A stretch of 36,412 bases of DNA. It comes from a virus. This document shows, piece after piece, positions 29,390 to 36,370 of the stretch; position 1 is the stretch's first letter, and the number at the start of each line of letters is the position of its first letter. The stretch lies in the IMG/VR virus record IMGVR_UViG_3300034272_003023, positions 1-36,412 of that record; one strand, written 5' to 3'. The notes beneath the pieces are model-generated. The model made no database searches. It saw only the letters and a program-made list of their open reading frames with translations, and had not been told where the DNA came from. The position numbers and the translations under genes were made by a program.

Positions 29390-29731
29390 ATGTCATTTAA
29401 AAAATTCTTTTCAAGTAATGAATATGTCCAAGTAGAGGACAAAAATAGATTCTACTTTATGCTCCAACAGATGCAAGCAAATAGATGGAGAATAACCTTA
29501 ATAGTTCTTTTCTTGTTCTTTTTTATAATTTTTGGTATTAACGTGGCTACTTTTACTGGTGTTAATATACAACAAGACTGGAATGAAATGCTTTTAATTC
29601 TTTTAGGAGCATTTGTAGGTAACTTAAATAAAGTTGTTGATTACTGGTTTAACTCGGAGGATAGAGACAAAATGCTTGTTCAAAAAGTGGATGAGGAAGA
29701 CGGTGTAACTTTATCAAATACAAACGAATGA
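29390..29731 (+). CDS. Small two-helix membrane protein, possibly holin-like
   Basis: A 113-residue protein with hydrophobic helices at about 34-55 and 66-79 and a charged C-terminal tail of about 30 residues. The LGAFVGNLNKVVDYWF segment recalls phage holin-type membrane proteins that end G-x-x-K-V-x-D-Y-W-F. It starts 1 base after the CsgG-like stop and overlaps the following gene by ATGA. It may be a holin or an export-system membrane part; the sequence does not tell which. Confidence 0.65.
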   Translation: MSFKKFFSSNEYVQVEDKNRFYFMLQQMQANRWRITLIVLFLFFFIIFGINVATFTGVNIQQDWNEMLLILLGAFVGNLNKVVDYWFNSEDRDKMLVQKVDEEDGVTLSNTNE

Positions 29732-31227
29732 AAAAGACCTTAACAACATTATTTGTTGTTTTGACCTCATATCTATTTGGGCAGGGGTTCACATATTCTT
29801 ATGTGGACCCTTGTTCCAGACAGGTAAAAACTCTTCAAATTACAAATAACCAAGCCATTACTGTGAATTATTTGGGGAATATAAATAGTTTTTCCTCAAA
29901 CGATTTTGTAAACGGAGCATTTGACAATTGGGTTAATCAAATAACTGCTGCAACAACAAATCAGCCATGTGATGAACTTCTAACAAACACACAAGTTTCT
30001 CAGAACATGTTTATCACGCAAAATTTAATTTCTACACTTACTAGTATAACGGCTGCTTCAACTATGACGGCATCGAATGCGGTATCTAATTCAGTATCGA
30101 ATTCAAATTCGTCAGGAAAAAGTAAAAGGGGGGGAAATTCAAACACAAATAATTCCTCACCTAATAATCAATCAAATACATCAACAAATGGAGCAAGTAA
30201 TAATTCTCAAGGAAATTTATCAACTAACACAACAACTCAGGGTGGCGGAGCTCAACAAGGAGGAAATGCACCAGGTGGTTCTTCAACTTCTGGAGGAAAT
30301 AATTCACAAGGAGGAACAGCTAACCAATCAAATAACATTTCTCAGGGGGGAAGTGGAACGTCTCAGCAGTCTGTAAATAATCAAGGTGGGCAAACCTCAG
30401 GTTCAAGTCAACCTCAAGGACAAGCCTCCAATCAAACGGTACAAAAATCAACACCAGGAGAATCTGGAGGACAAAATGTATCTGATGGCAGCCCAAAACA
30501 AAATGAATCCGGTGCTGGTAGTGGTGGAACCGCCAATTCAATTTCAAATGCAGCAGAAGCTACTTCATCTGGAGGTTCAAATGGTAAAGGTTCTAAACCG
30601 AAAGTTGGTTCTGTTATTGGAACGGGAGACATAGTGGCTATAAGAGTAAATGAAGATAAATCCAACCAGTTTCGAGGTACAATGTCTGTAACAAAATCTA
30701 ATACAAATAACACCAAGGCAAAAGGATTTCTACTGAATTATACAACTTCCGTTAGAAATTCCAACCTGACCTTGTATGGTGCATTCAACAATAAAAAAAG
30801 GACTAATTCATTCATAATAGCAAACTCTTCAATGCTTGATTTCGAAAGAAACTTTTTCAATACAACAACTGCCCTTGAATCGAAGAAATTTGGTAAAACT
30901 TCTTTGATGGGAGGATTAAACTTAACTGTTGGGGGAATTGGTGGAGAGATGTTTACAAACTTATCGGCTGTGGGTGGTGGATTTGTGCCTTTTAAGGTTA
31001 GCAAAAATTTGTCTGGCAACATTTTGTTATTAGGTGTATATTCTCCATTTACCAAATTTTATGACGGTAAATGGTGGGACTCTGGATGGTTAGTAGTCCC
31101 ATTTTCATCATGGGATTATGCTATATCAAAAAACTTCAAGTATAATGTAAGTTTATCTGGTACTTATGAAGTAAAAGGTAGTGTTTTACAATTCCAGATA
31201 TTAACAGGAGGAAAAATTTTATTATGA
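29728..31227 (+). CDS. Exported Ser/Asn/Gly/Gln-rich protein with beta-rich C-terminal domain
   Basis: A 499-residue protein with a signal peptide of about 18 residues (cut before Gln). A long low-complexity stretch at about 115-300 is built almost only of Ser, Asn, Gly, Gln, Thr. The last 190 residues are beta-rich with aromatic ends of strands, and the protein ends on a strand with GKILL, as outer-membrane barrels often do. Its neighbours are CsgG-like and an exported protein, so it may be a curli-like or fibre substrate, or an outer-membrane partner. It lacks the regular curlin repeat. A seven-G tract lies at 30128. Confidence 0.75.
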   Translation: MKKTLTTLFVVLTSYLFGQGFTYSYVDPCSRQVKTLQITNNQAITVNYLGNINSFSSNDFVNGAFDNWVNQITAATTNQPCDELLTNTQVSQNMFITQNLISTLTSITAASTMTASNAVSNSVSNSNSSGKSKRGGNSNTNNSSPNNQSNTSTNGASNNSQGNLSTNTTTQGGGAQQGGNAPGGSSTSGGNNSQGGTANQSNNISQGGSGTSQQSVNNQGGQTSGSSQPQGQASNQTVQKSTPGESGGQNVSDGSPKQNESGAGSGGTANSISNAAEATSSGGSNGKGSKPKVGSVIGTGDIVAIRVNEDKSNQFRGTMSVTKSNTNNTKAKGFLLNYTTSVRNSNLTLYGAFNNKKRTNSFIIANSSMLDFERNFFNTTTALESKKFGKTSLMGGLNLTVGGIGGEMFTNLSAVGGGFVPFKVSKNLSGNILLLGVYSPFTKFYDGKWWDSGWLVVPFSSWDYAISKNFKYNVSLSGTYEVKGSVLQFQILTGGKILL

Positions 31228-31673
31228 AAAATATTTTATTTACAATTAGTTTTTTATTTTCTTTTGCTCTTTTTGGGCAAAATTGCTACACGGTTAAAAG
31301 TGTTGAAAATAAAACGGAAAACCCTGACTTGTCATCTAAACGTTTTACCTTTGGGGTCAAACAAATTGCTGAAGAATTGATGGGTGAAAAGATTTCTTTG
31401 TGTGAGGACGGCTCTCCAGTTGTGGTTAACATTTTATCAATCGAAGCACCATCTATTGGTATCAATATTGGTCCATTCATGATTAAAAAGAAAATAACTG
31501 AAGTGAAAACTCAAGTTTTGATTAACGGGATGGCATACGAAGGATTTGGTGTTGCTAAATTATCCGTCAAAGCTGGATTCGCGGAACTTAGGGATGAAAA
31601 CTTACCATTCGAAAAATCAGTTTTTGCGTCAGCAATAAAAAAATCCTTAGAAAACGCAATTGAAAAATTGTGA
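31224..31673 (+). CDS. Exported protein of the CsgG cluster
   Basis: The 149-residue protein has a signal peptide of about 18 residues (cut before Gln) and an N-terminal Cys near residue 21. The mature part is alpha/beta: a KRFTFGVKQIAEELM helix, a VVVNILSIEAPS strand, an INIGPFMIKKKITEVKTQVLI strand pair and a final helix. It overlaps both neighbours by ATGA. It may be a periplasmic partner of the CsgG-like pore in the position taken by CsgE or CsgF in curli systems, but no clear sequence match to either is visible. Confidence 0.65.
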   Translation: MKNILFTISFLFSFALFGQNCYTVKSVENKTENPDLSSKRFTFGVKQIAEELMGEKISLCEDGSPVVVNILSIEAPSIGINIGPFMIKKKITEVKTQVLINGMAYEGFGVAKLSVKAGFAELRDENLPFEKSVFASAIKKSLENAIEKL

Positions 31674-32659
31674 TGAAAAGAATCTTAATAGGATTACTTT
31701 TTCTTTTGAGTTTTGTTTCCGAGGCTCAAAATTTTGTTTATAGTGGATATATCTATAATGCTGATGGTTCAGGAGCTTCTAATGTACCAGTTAAGGTATT
31801 CCGAAGAACTACACCAAACATTGTTGGATTTACCCAACAGACAAATTACAATGGGCACTCATATTATCGCTCCACAGGTTCTATGACTTGGACTAGCGCA
31901 AAGGTTGCTTGTGAAAATATGGGAGGACACTTAGTAACAATTACCTCTTCCGCAGAAAATAACTTTGTGTTCAATACCTGGCCTTCTGGATGGATAGGAT
32001 TCAATGATGAAGCGGTTGAAGGTCAATGGAGATGGGTTACTGGAGAATCTGTTGTTTACACTAATTGGAATCCGGGAGAACCTAATAATGCTGGTAATGA
32101 GGATTATGCTCAGTTTGTAAGTGGTGGTAGATGGAACGATTTACCTAATGTTTCTTTACCATATGTTTTGGAATTCGAGTATATTGTTTCAACAACTCCT
32201 TGGGCTTTACACACTACAGTTTTTACGAATTCAAATGGGTATTATTCAATTAATATAACTTCAGACCCCTCAAGGGAGCATTACATCCAAGTAGATTGTC
32301 CAGTACCTAATCAAACTTTTGCGGACAACGATGCTAAAAGAATATCGGATGTTATTTTTGGTAAAGTTGCTGTAAATGGTCTTAGTTTTCATAGATATGA
32401 TTTGAACAATGACAATAAAATAAATGTATCAGACCAATTTTTATTATTTGCCATGAAATCTGGGTTAGTGAGTAATTGGAATGTTCCTAGGTCAAGATTA
32501 TTTACATCTGCACAATATTCTGCAATTAGCACTTCAAGTGGGAATGTTTGGCTTACATATCCAGGAAGCACAAGCCTTTCTACATCAACTTTGAATAGCG
32601 GGGGTTCCACAAACTTCTACTTGATATCCCCGGGTTATGCAGGAAAAGTTAATTTTTAA
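31673..32659 (+). CDS. Exported C-type-lectin-like and dockerin-like protein
   Basis: The ATG at 31673 overlaps the upstream stop; a GTG three bases before is less likely. The 328-residue protein has a signal peptide cut near Gln19, then a C-type lectin fold (about 60-170) with WIGF, the sugar-binding EPN at 136-138 and WND at 154-156. The usual disulfide Cys partners are missing (only C80 remains). A dockerin-like motif (DLNNDNKINVSD at 243-254) and a LFTSAQYSAIS segment follow, much like the module after the dockerin in the 26407 protein. It should be exported and bind sugars, perhaps on the host surface or in virion attachment. Confidence 0.83.
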   Translation: MKRILIGLLFLLSFVSEAQNFVYSGYIYNADGSGASNVPVKVFRRTTPNIVGFTQQTNYNGHSYYRSTGSMTWTSAKVACENMGGHLVTITSSAENNFVFNTWPSGWIGFNDEAVEGQWRWVTGESVVYTNWNPGEPNNAGNEDYAQFVSGGRWNDLPNVSLPYVLEFEYIVSTTPWALHTTVFTNSNGYYSINITSDPSREHYIQVDCPVPNQTFADNDAKRISDVIFGKVAVNGLSFHRYDLNNDNKINVSDQFLLFAMKSGLVSNWNVPRSRLFTSAQYSAISTSSGNVWLTYPGSTSLSTSTLNSGGSTNFYLISPGYAGKVNF

Positions 32660-32662
32660 ATT

Positions 32663-33262
32663 ATGAACACAAAAATCAAATATTTCGCATTAGGGTTAAG
32701 TGCCCTTTTATTTATTTCAGCGCAAGCTCTGAAAGATATTAAAATTAAAAATCAAGTTTTTGAGGTAAATTATTCTCAAACATTAGAGCAACCCTTGGAA
32801 CTTGTTTACCGCTCAACTAATAGAGTAACAAACGTAAATAGAGGTTCTATGGATTTTTGGGTTGACCCAAAAATTAAAACTTCAGATGGTAAAGATTATG
32901 AAAAAAATGTATATGACAAAGGACACTTAGCTCCGGCAGCAACTTTTTCGGACAACATGGATAATCTTAAAACTACTTTTTCTTATTTGAATTGTGCCTT
33001 GCAAAATCAATACCTTAATAGAGGAGAATGGAGAATGCTTGAGGAGCAGGAAAGAAGGTGGGATGATAAAGAAAATCTTACGATTAAGGTTAGTTTAGAT
33101 TTCGATAAAAGTTCGATTGTTCTACCAACTGGTGCGACAGTGCCAAAAGGTTTTACTAAGCACATTTACTTTGAAAGCTCAAAAAAATGGGATTGTTATT
33201 ACTTTTTAAATGAAAAACCAACAAAGCCTTGGGAGGAACACAAAATTAAGTGTTCTCACTAA
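32663..33262 (+). CDS. Exported DNA/RNA non-specific endonuclease
   Basis: The enzyme cuts DNA and RNA without sequence choice. The 199-residue protein has a signal peptide of about 20 residues (cut before Gln21) and the family motif D85-KGH-LAPAA with the catalytic His88, then SYLNCALQNQYLNRGEW (Asn110, Asn119, Trp123) for magnesium binding. The usual first motif letter pattern D-R-G-H reads D-K-G-H here. Exported, it could clean up host DNA outside or in the periplasm, or block competitor phage DNA during entry. It starts 3 bases after the lectin gene and ends tail to tail with a zincin. Confidence 0.9.
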   Translation: MNTKIKYFALGLSALLFISAQALKDIKIKNQVFEVNYSQTLEQPLELVYRSTNRVTNVNRGSMDFWVDPKIKTSDGKDYEKNVYDKGHLAPAATFSDNMDNLKTTFSYLNCALQNQYLNRGEWRMLEEQERRWDDKENLTIKVSLDFDKSSIVLPTGATVPKGFTKHIYFESSKKWDCYYFLNEKPTKPWEEHKIKCSH

Positions 33263-33852
33263 ACCCCATTTTTTATCCAGTTGTGGAGTACTTCGTTAAT
33301 TTGTTCAGGGGTTTTATACTCAACATCTGGAATTTTTGATTTAACAGTGCTAATCAATCTTTTGAAATTGCCAATCGGAAGTGTTTTATAAAACCCTGTT
33401 GGCAACTTTGTATTTTTTTCCAATTGACCAAGTTTTACAAGTTCCCTAAGTTTTCTTGTTGCAAATTCATCTGCAACCATTTCAATCTTGGACATAAAAA
33501 CCGCAGCTTCATCAGTTGATAAACGATTTGTATAAAGTTCGGTCATATTTTGATGACCATACTTTTTGTATTGATACTGATGAGCAATCTCGTGAAACAA
33601 GGTAAAAAGAAAATCAATTAGGGGTTGATTAAACGCTGATGGGTTAATGATGACTCTATCAATAAGTGAAGCTCCAATTGCATAAGGTATTGGATAAATT
33701 TCAATTTTTTTACAACCAGAATTTATTATAAAATCCTCAATAATATCCCAAAAATCTGCTATCTCTTGAAAACGGTCAAGGGTTCTTAATTTGAATTCAC
33801 TCAACCCAATTATCTTTTTTTTGAGTGCGCTGGAACGATTATCGGTCATCAT
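33259..33852 (-). CDS. HExxH zincin-like protein
   Basis: The 197-residue protein has a zincin motif H87-EIA-H91 in a helix (FLFTLFHEIAHQYQ) and a downstream EMVADEFA helix near 122-129 that can supply the third zinc ligand, the layout of small zinc peptidases. It has no signal peptide, so it acts in the cytoplasm. It is tail to tail with the nuclease gene. It may be a protease acting on a phage or host protein; the substrate is unknown. Confidence 0.78.
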   Translation of the reverse strand: MMTDNRSSALKKKIIGLSEFKLRTLDRFQEIADFWDIIEDFIINSGCKKIEIYPIPYAIGASLIDRVIINPSAFNQPLIDFLFTLFHEIAHQYQYKKYGHQNMTELYTNRLSTDEAAVFMSKIEMVADEFATRKLRELVKLGQLEKNTKLPTGFYKTLPIGNFKRLISTVKSKIPDVEYKTPEQINEVLHNWIKNGV

Positions 33853-33889
33853 AATTTGTGTAAAGATAAGTATTTTTAGTTTAAAGCAA

Positions 33890-33896
33890 TATTTAT
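33890..33896 (+). promoter_or_regulatory. Candidate late promoter motif TATTTAT
   Basis: It lies 6 bases before the ATG at 33903 of a gene with the shared N-terminal motif. Confidence 0.45.
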
Positions 33897-33902
33897 TAAA
33901 AT

Positions 33903-34172
33903 ATGAAAAAGAAAGTTTTATTGTCTGAGTCTAATTTAGTGCAACTTATAGAAAACTTCATTAATGAAGACCCTAATCCAAGGTTTAGGTCTTTTGGTGT
34001 TGATTTGGTTGGAAAATCAGATGAAGAAAAAAGTAAGGATAGAAAAATCGATTATTTTATGCAGATATTTCTCCCGAGGTTTAAAGAAATTAAACAAGTT
34101 CACGGACTTGATTTTGCAATTGAACTTCTTAACAACTTGGCAATTGAAATTGATGAGGTTAACGAAGACTAA
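33903..34172 (+). CDS. Small protein with capsid-targeting-like N-terminus
   Basis: The 89-residue protein opens with KKKVLLSESNLVQLIENF and then INED, the short amphipathic motif shared with several proteins in the window; INE would fit an IxE cut. The remainder is charged and helical with no recognised domain. A candidate late promoter is 6 bases upstream. It may be a small internal virion or scaffold-associated protein. Confidence 0.7.
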   Translation: MKKKVLLSESNLVQLIENFINEDPNPRFRSFGVDLVGKSDEEKSKDRKIDYFMQIFLPRFKEIKQVHGLDFAIELLNNLAIEIDEVNED

Positions 34173-34218
34173 AAAATATTGAAATAATAAAATTTTAGTT
34201 TATCATTTTACACATATT

Positions 34219-34446
34219 ATGAAAAAAACCTCAAAGGGTGTAGAAATTTTTGATGGCAAGCACAAAAGGTTCGGAGGACATAGTCAATGGCTTTCTCGTT
34301 TAACAAAACTTGATTATCTATTCATTCAATTTGGGTGGTGGAAACCATCTTATGACCACGAATGGTACGATGGACAACACCATTGGTTATCAGTAGGCCC
34401 AATAAGGGTCTGTTGGGGTGGTAAACCTTTTAAAGACGCAAATTAA
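34219..34446 (+). CDS. Small aromatic hypothetical protein
   Basis: The 75-residue protein is rich in Trp, Tyr, His and Gly. It reads like a short beta-rich domain with a YDGQHHWLSVGPIRVCWGG end. Proteins with a similar Y-x-G-H-H-W-x-x-x-G ending are found in many phages without a known role. It lies 2 bases from the end of the convergent SPOR gene. No function is proposed. Confidence 0.65.
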   Translation: MKKTSKGVEIFDGKHKRFGGHSQWLSRLTKLDYLFIQFGWWKPSYDHEWYDGQHHWLSVGPIRVCWGGKPFKDAN

Positions 34447-34448
34447 AC

Positions 34449-34835
34449 TTACTGGTAGGTAATCCACATTTTCCCTATCGTTTGTTCCATTTCTTTTTTG
34501 TAAGTCACCACATCTTCTCTATAAGGAGAAGAAAAGATTCCTACTCGGTAGTGACCATCGGTAATGGGTAAAATGTAGGGGTCAAGACCTAAGTCATACA
34601 TTCTATTGCTAAACTCTTCGGCATTCAATTGTTCAGAGAACGAACCAACCACTAAATAATACATTGGGGTTTTGAGTTCAGGTTCTTTTATTTCCACAGA
34701 TTCGTTCGTATAATCTTCAGGAATTTCTTTCTCCACAAATTTATATGGGAAACTTTCCTTGCTAATTCCAATTAGCAAAAGAACCAAAATTCCACAGAGT
34801 ACAAGGATTAAATTAACTTTTTCTTTAGTTGGCAT
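34449..34835 (-). CDS. SPOR-domain membrane protein
   Basis: The ATG at 34835 gives 128 residues and an 11-base overlap with the upstream gene; a longer frame to 34859 is less likely. A transmembrane helix at about 8-26 is followed by an acidic linker and a SPOR domain (about 58-128) with YYLVVGSFS, LDPYILP and YRVGIFSS. SPOR domains bind peptidoglycan stripped of side peptides at division sites. The protein is probably anchored in the inner membrane with the domain outside. Confidence 0.82.
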   Translation of the reverse strand: MPTKEKVNLILVLCGILVLLLIGISKESFPYKFVEKEIPEDYTNESVEIKEPELKTPMYYLVVGSFSEQLNAEEFSNRMYDLGLDPYILPITDGHYRVGIFSSPYREDVVTYKKEMEQTIGKMWITYQ

Positions 34836-35136
34836 ATTGACGGACCATATTAATTTCAAATGTGAATTGAGGGAAATCGAAACCTAAAATTTCTAAAAAC
34901 TTTCTTACTTCATTGGTTGTTACATGAAGAAACTCACCACTAAAATCTTCTTCTTGGTCAAAAAGTACCAAACTTTCTTGTTTGTTAACCAAGTCAACAA
35001 GTAAAAATGTGTCAACTGGAAAGGTATAGACACATTTTACTTTAAATTTTTCAATGTACTGTGAATAGGTAAACGATTGAATTCTAGCGTTTAAGCCTTC
35101 ACGACACATAAATTCTACTTCTTCTTTTGAGTACAT
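34825..35136 (-). CDS. Hypothetical protein
   Basis: The ATG at 35136 gives 103 residues; a longer frame beginning with a GTG at 35208 would cross the divergent promoter region. The product is a small alpha/beta protein with a KFKVKCVYTF strand, a FLLVDLV strand, and a helix near 74-86. No family is recognised. It overlaps the SPOR gene. A TGATATTT stretch 10-20 bases upstream on its strand may be its promoter. Confidence 0.65.
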   Translation of the reverse strand: MYSKEEVEFMCREGLNARIQSFTYSQYIEKFKVKCVYTFPVDTFLLVDLVNKQESLVLFDQEEDFSGEFLHVTTNEVRKFLEILGFDFPQFTFEINMVRQYAN

Positions 35137-35158
35137 TGTTAAAAAAATATCAAAAAAA

Positions 35159-35191
35159 TTTGGTGGAGTCAATTTTCTTGCTTTATCTTTG
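35159..35191 (+). promoter_or_regulatory. Bacteroidota-type promoter
   Basis: TTTG at 35159-35162 and TATCTTTG at 35184-35191 with 21 bases between. It leaves a leader of about 40 bases before the ATG at 35236. Confidence 0.65.
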
Positions 35192-35235
35192 TGGTGTTGT
35201 TGAACCACTAACTAAAAACCAGCAACATAAATGTT

Positions 35236-35784
35236 ATGAATAAGTATCTGAAACAAGCAGAGAAAAAGTTCGCCACCAAGCCGGTGCTGAACATGAACCA
35301 AGCTTTTAATGGTTTGGTAACAGAAGCGTATGTAAAGCTCGTTCCGAGCGCATACGGAGAACGCCTCCAGGCAAAAATTCGTCAGATGGTCAGTGCACAA
35401 CCTGTCGAAGTTTCTGAGGAGCGTGGTGATTTGGTAAAAGGTGGTCGTTACTACGACACCAAGGTTACCTACCTATCTCGCTCTAGCCGTTCTTACTCCA
35501 TCAGACACATTCGTCCTTGGGGTCGTCACACTAACTACCTGTTCTGTCTAATTGACAGTTCAGATAGGTTTACTCCTCACTTCTTCGTGTTGGACAAGTA
35601 CCGTCTGAATGCCTTCACTCTGCGTGCCATGGCTGGAACACCACGTTCTAACATGGACAACCACAACGTAGAGCTGTCCATGACGGTTCGTAAAAACTCT
35701 CCGGCTATGCGCAAACTCGAGCAGTACAACCTGCTTGAGAGCACCAGCCTGGAATCGTTGGTCAAGTGGTTTGACGCTCTGTAA
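35236..35784 (+). CDS. Hypothetical basic protein with high-GC codon use
   Basis: A 182-residue basic protein with no recognised domain. It has a KYLKQAEKKF helix at the start, a beta-rich middle with many Arg, Ser and Tyr, and a helical C-terminus. Its bases are clearly richer in G and C than the neighbours (codons such as CTG, CGT, AAC, CAC), which suggests very high expression or recent transfer. It has its own promoter and terminator, so it is a single-gene transcript. It may be an abundant nucleic-acid-binding protein. Confidence 0.7.
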   Translation: MNKYLKQAEKKFATKPVLNMNQAFNGLVTEAYVKLVPSAYGERLQAKIRQMVSAQPVEVSEERGDLVKGGRYYDTKVTYLSRSSRSYSIRHIRPWGRHTNYLFCLIDSSDRFTPHFFVLDKYRLNAFTLRAMAGTPRSNMDNHNVELSMTVRKNSPAMRKLEQYNLLESTSLESLVKWFDAL

Positions 35785-35807
35785 GGGATATCTCATACAG
35801 AACAAAA

Positions 35808-35839
35808 CCCTCACCTTCACGGGTGGGGGTTTTTCTTTT
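35808..35839 (+). terminator. Rho-independent terminator
   Basis: CCCTCACC (35808-35815) pairs with GGTGGGGG (35822-35829), followed by TTTTTCTTTT. It ends the single-gene transcript. Confidence 0.87.
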
Positions 35840-35846
35840 ATCCAGG

Positions 35847-35853
35847 TATTTAT
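35847..35853 (+). promoter_or_regulatory. Candidate late promoter motif TATTTAT
   Basis: It is preceded by TCCAGG as at 11903 and lies 6 bases before the ATG at 35860. Confidence 0.45.
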
Positions 35854-35859
35854 TGGAGT

Positions 35860-36369
35860 ATGAAAATTGTCCTCACAGAGTCTCAATTAACCACATTGAT
35901 GGAGAAATTCAAAATTGGTGATGATGAACGTATAAAACTATACGAAACTGACGACTTTTTACTTGTTGTTCCCTTAACCAGAACAGCATCATGTAAATAC
36001 GGCGCGGGTTCTAAGTGGTGTACAACAGATAAATATGATAACCAATTCGAAGCACATTTCGATATGGGTAGTTTGGCTTACTTAATTGTTAAAAATCCAG
36101 AAATACAAAACAAATTGCAAAACACCAAGTTTGCATTTTTTACTAATAGACCGAAATACAATGACGGGAGTAAAGATTTAGGAAGAATTGTTGTTTATGA
36201 TGACGTGAATAGCGTAATGCCATTACAAAGTTTTCTAAACTTTTCTGAAGACATGGGCTACTATCTTCCTGTAAAAACAGCATTAAATCGTTTTATTGAA
36301 TATGCAACAGAAAAATTTAACCCAAATAATTTTGCTCAAATAAAACGGGGTTTAATAAATCCATTTTGA
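35860..36369 (+). CDS. Hypothetical protein with capsid-targeting-like N-terminus and GSKWCT motif
   Basis: The 169-residue protein opens with MKIVLTESQLTTLMEKF, the shared N-terminal motif, followed by a YGAGSKWCTT block at residues 47-56 and a helical C-terminal half. Proteins with a G-A-G-x-K-W-C motif occur in many large phages without known function; the Trp-Cys may be part of an active or binding site. A candidate late promoter lies 6 bases upstream. It is followed at once by a gene with the same N-terminal pattern. Confidence 0.75.
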   Translation: MKIVLTESQLTTLMEKFKIGDDERIKLYETDDFLLVVPLTRTASCKYGAGSKWCTTDKYDNQFEAHFDMGSLAYLIVKNPEIQNKLQNTKFAFFTNRPKYNDGSKDLGRIVVYDDVNSVMPLQSFLNFSEDMGYYLPVKTALNRFIEYATEKFNPNNFAQIKRGLINPF

Positions 36370-36370
36370 C

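Noticed and set aside
35137-35208. Longer start for the minus-strand gene 34825-35136
   Set aside because: It needs a GTG and would lie across the divergent promoter region.
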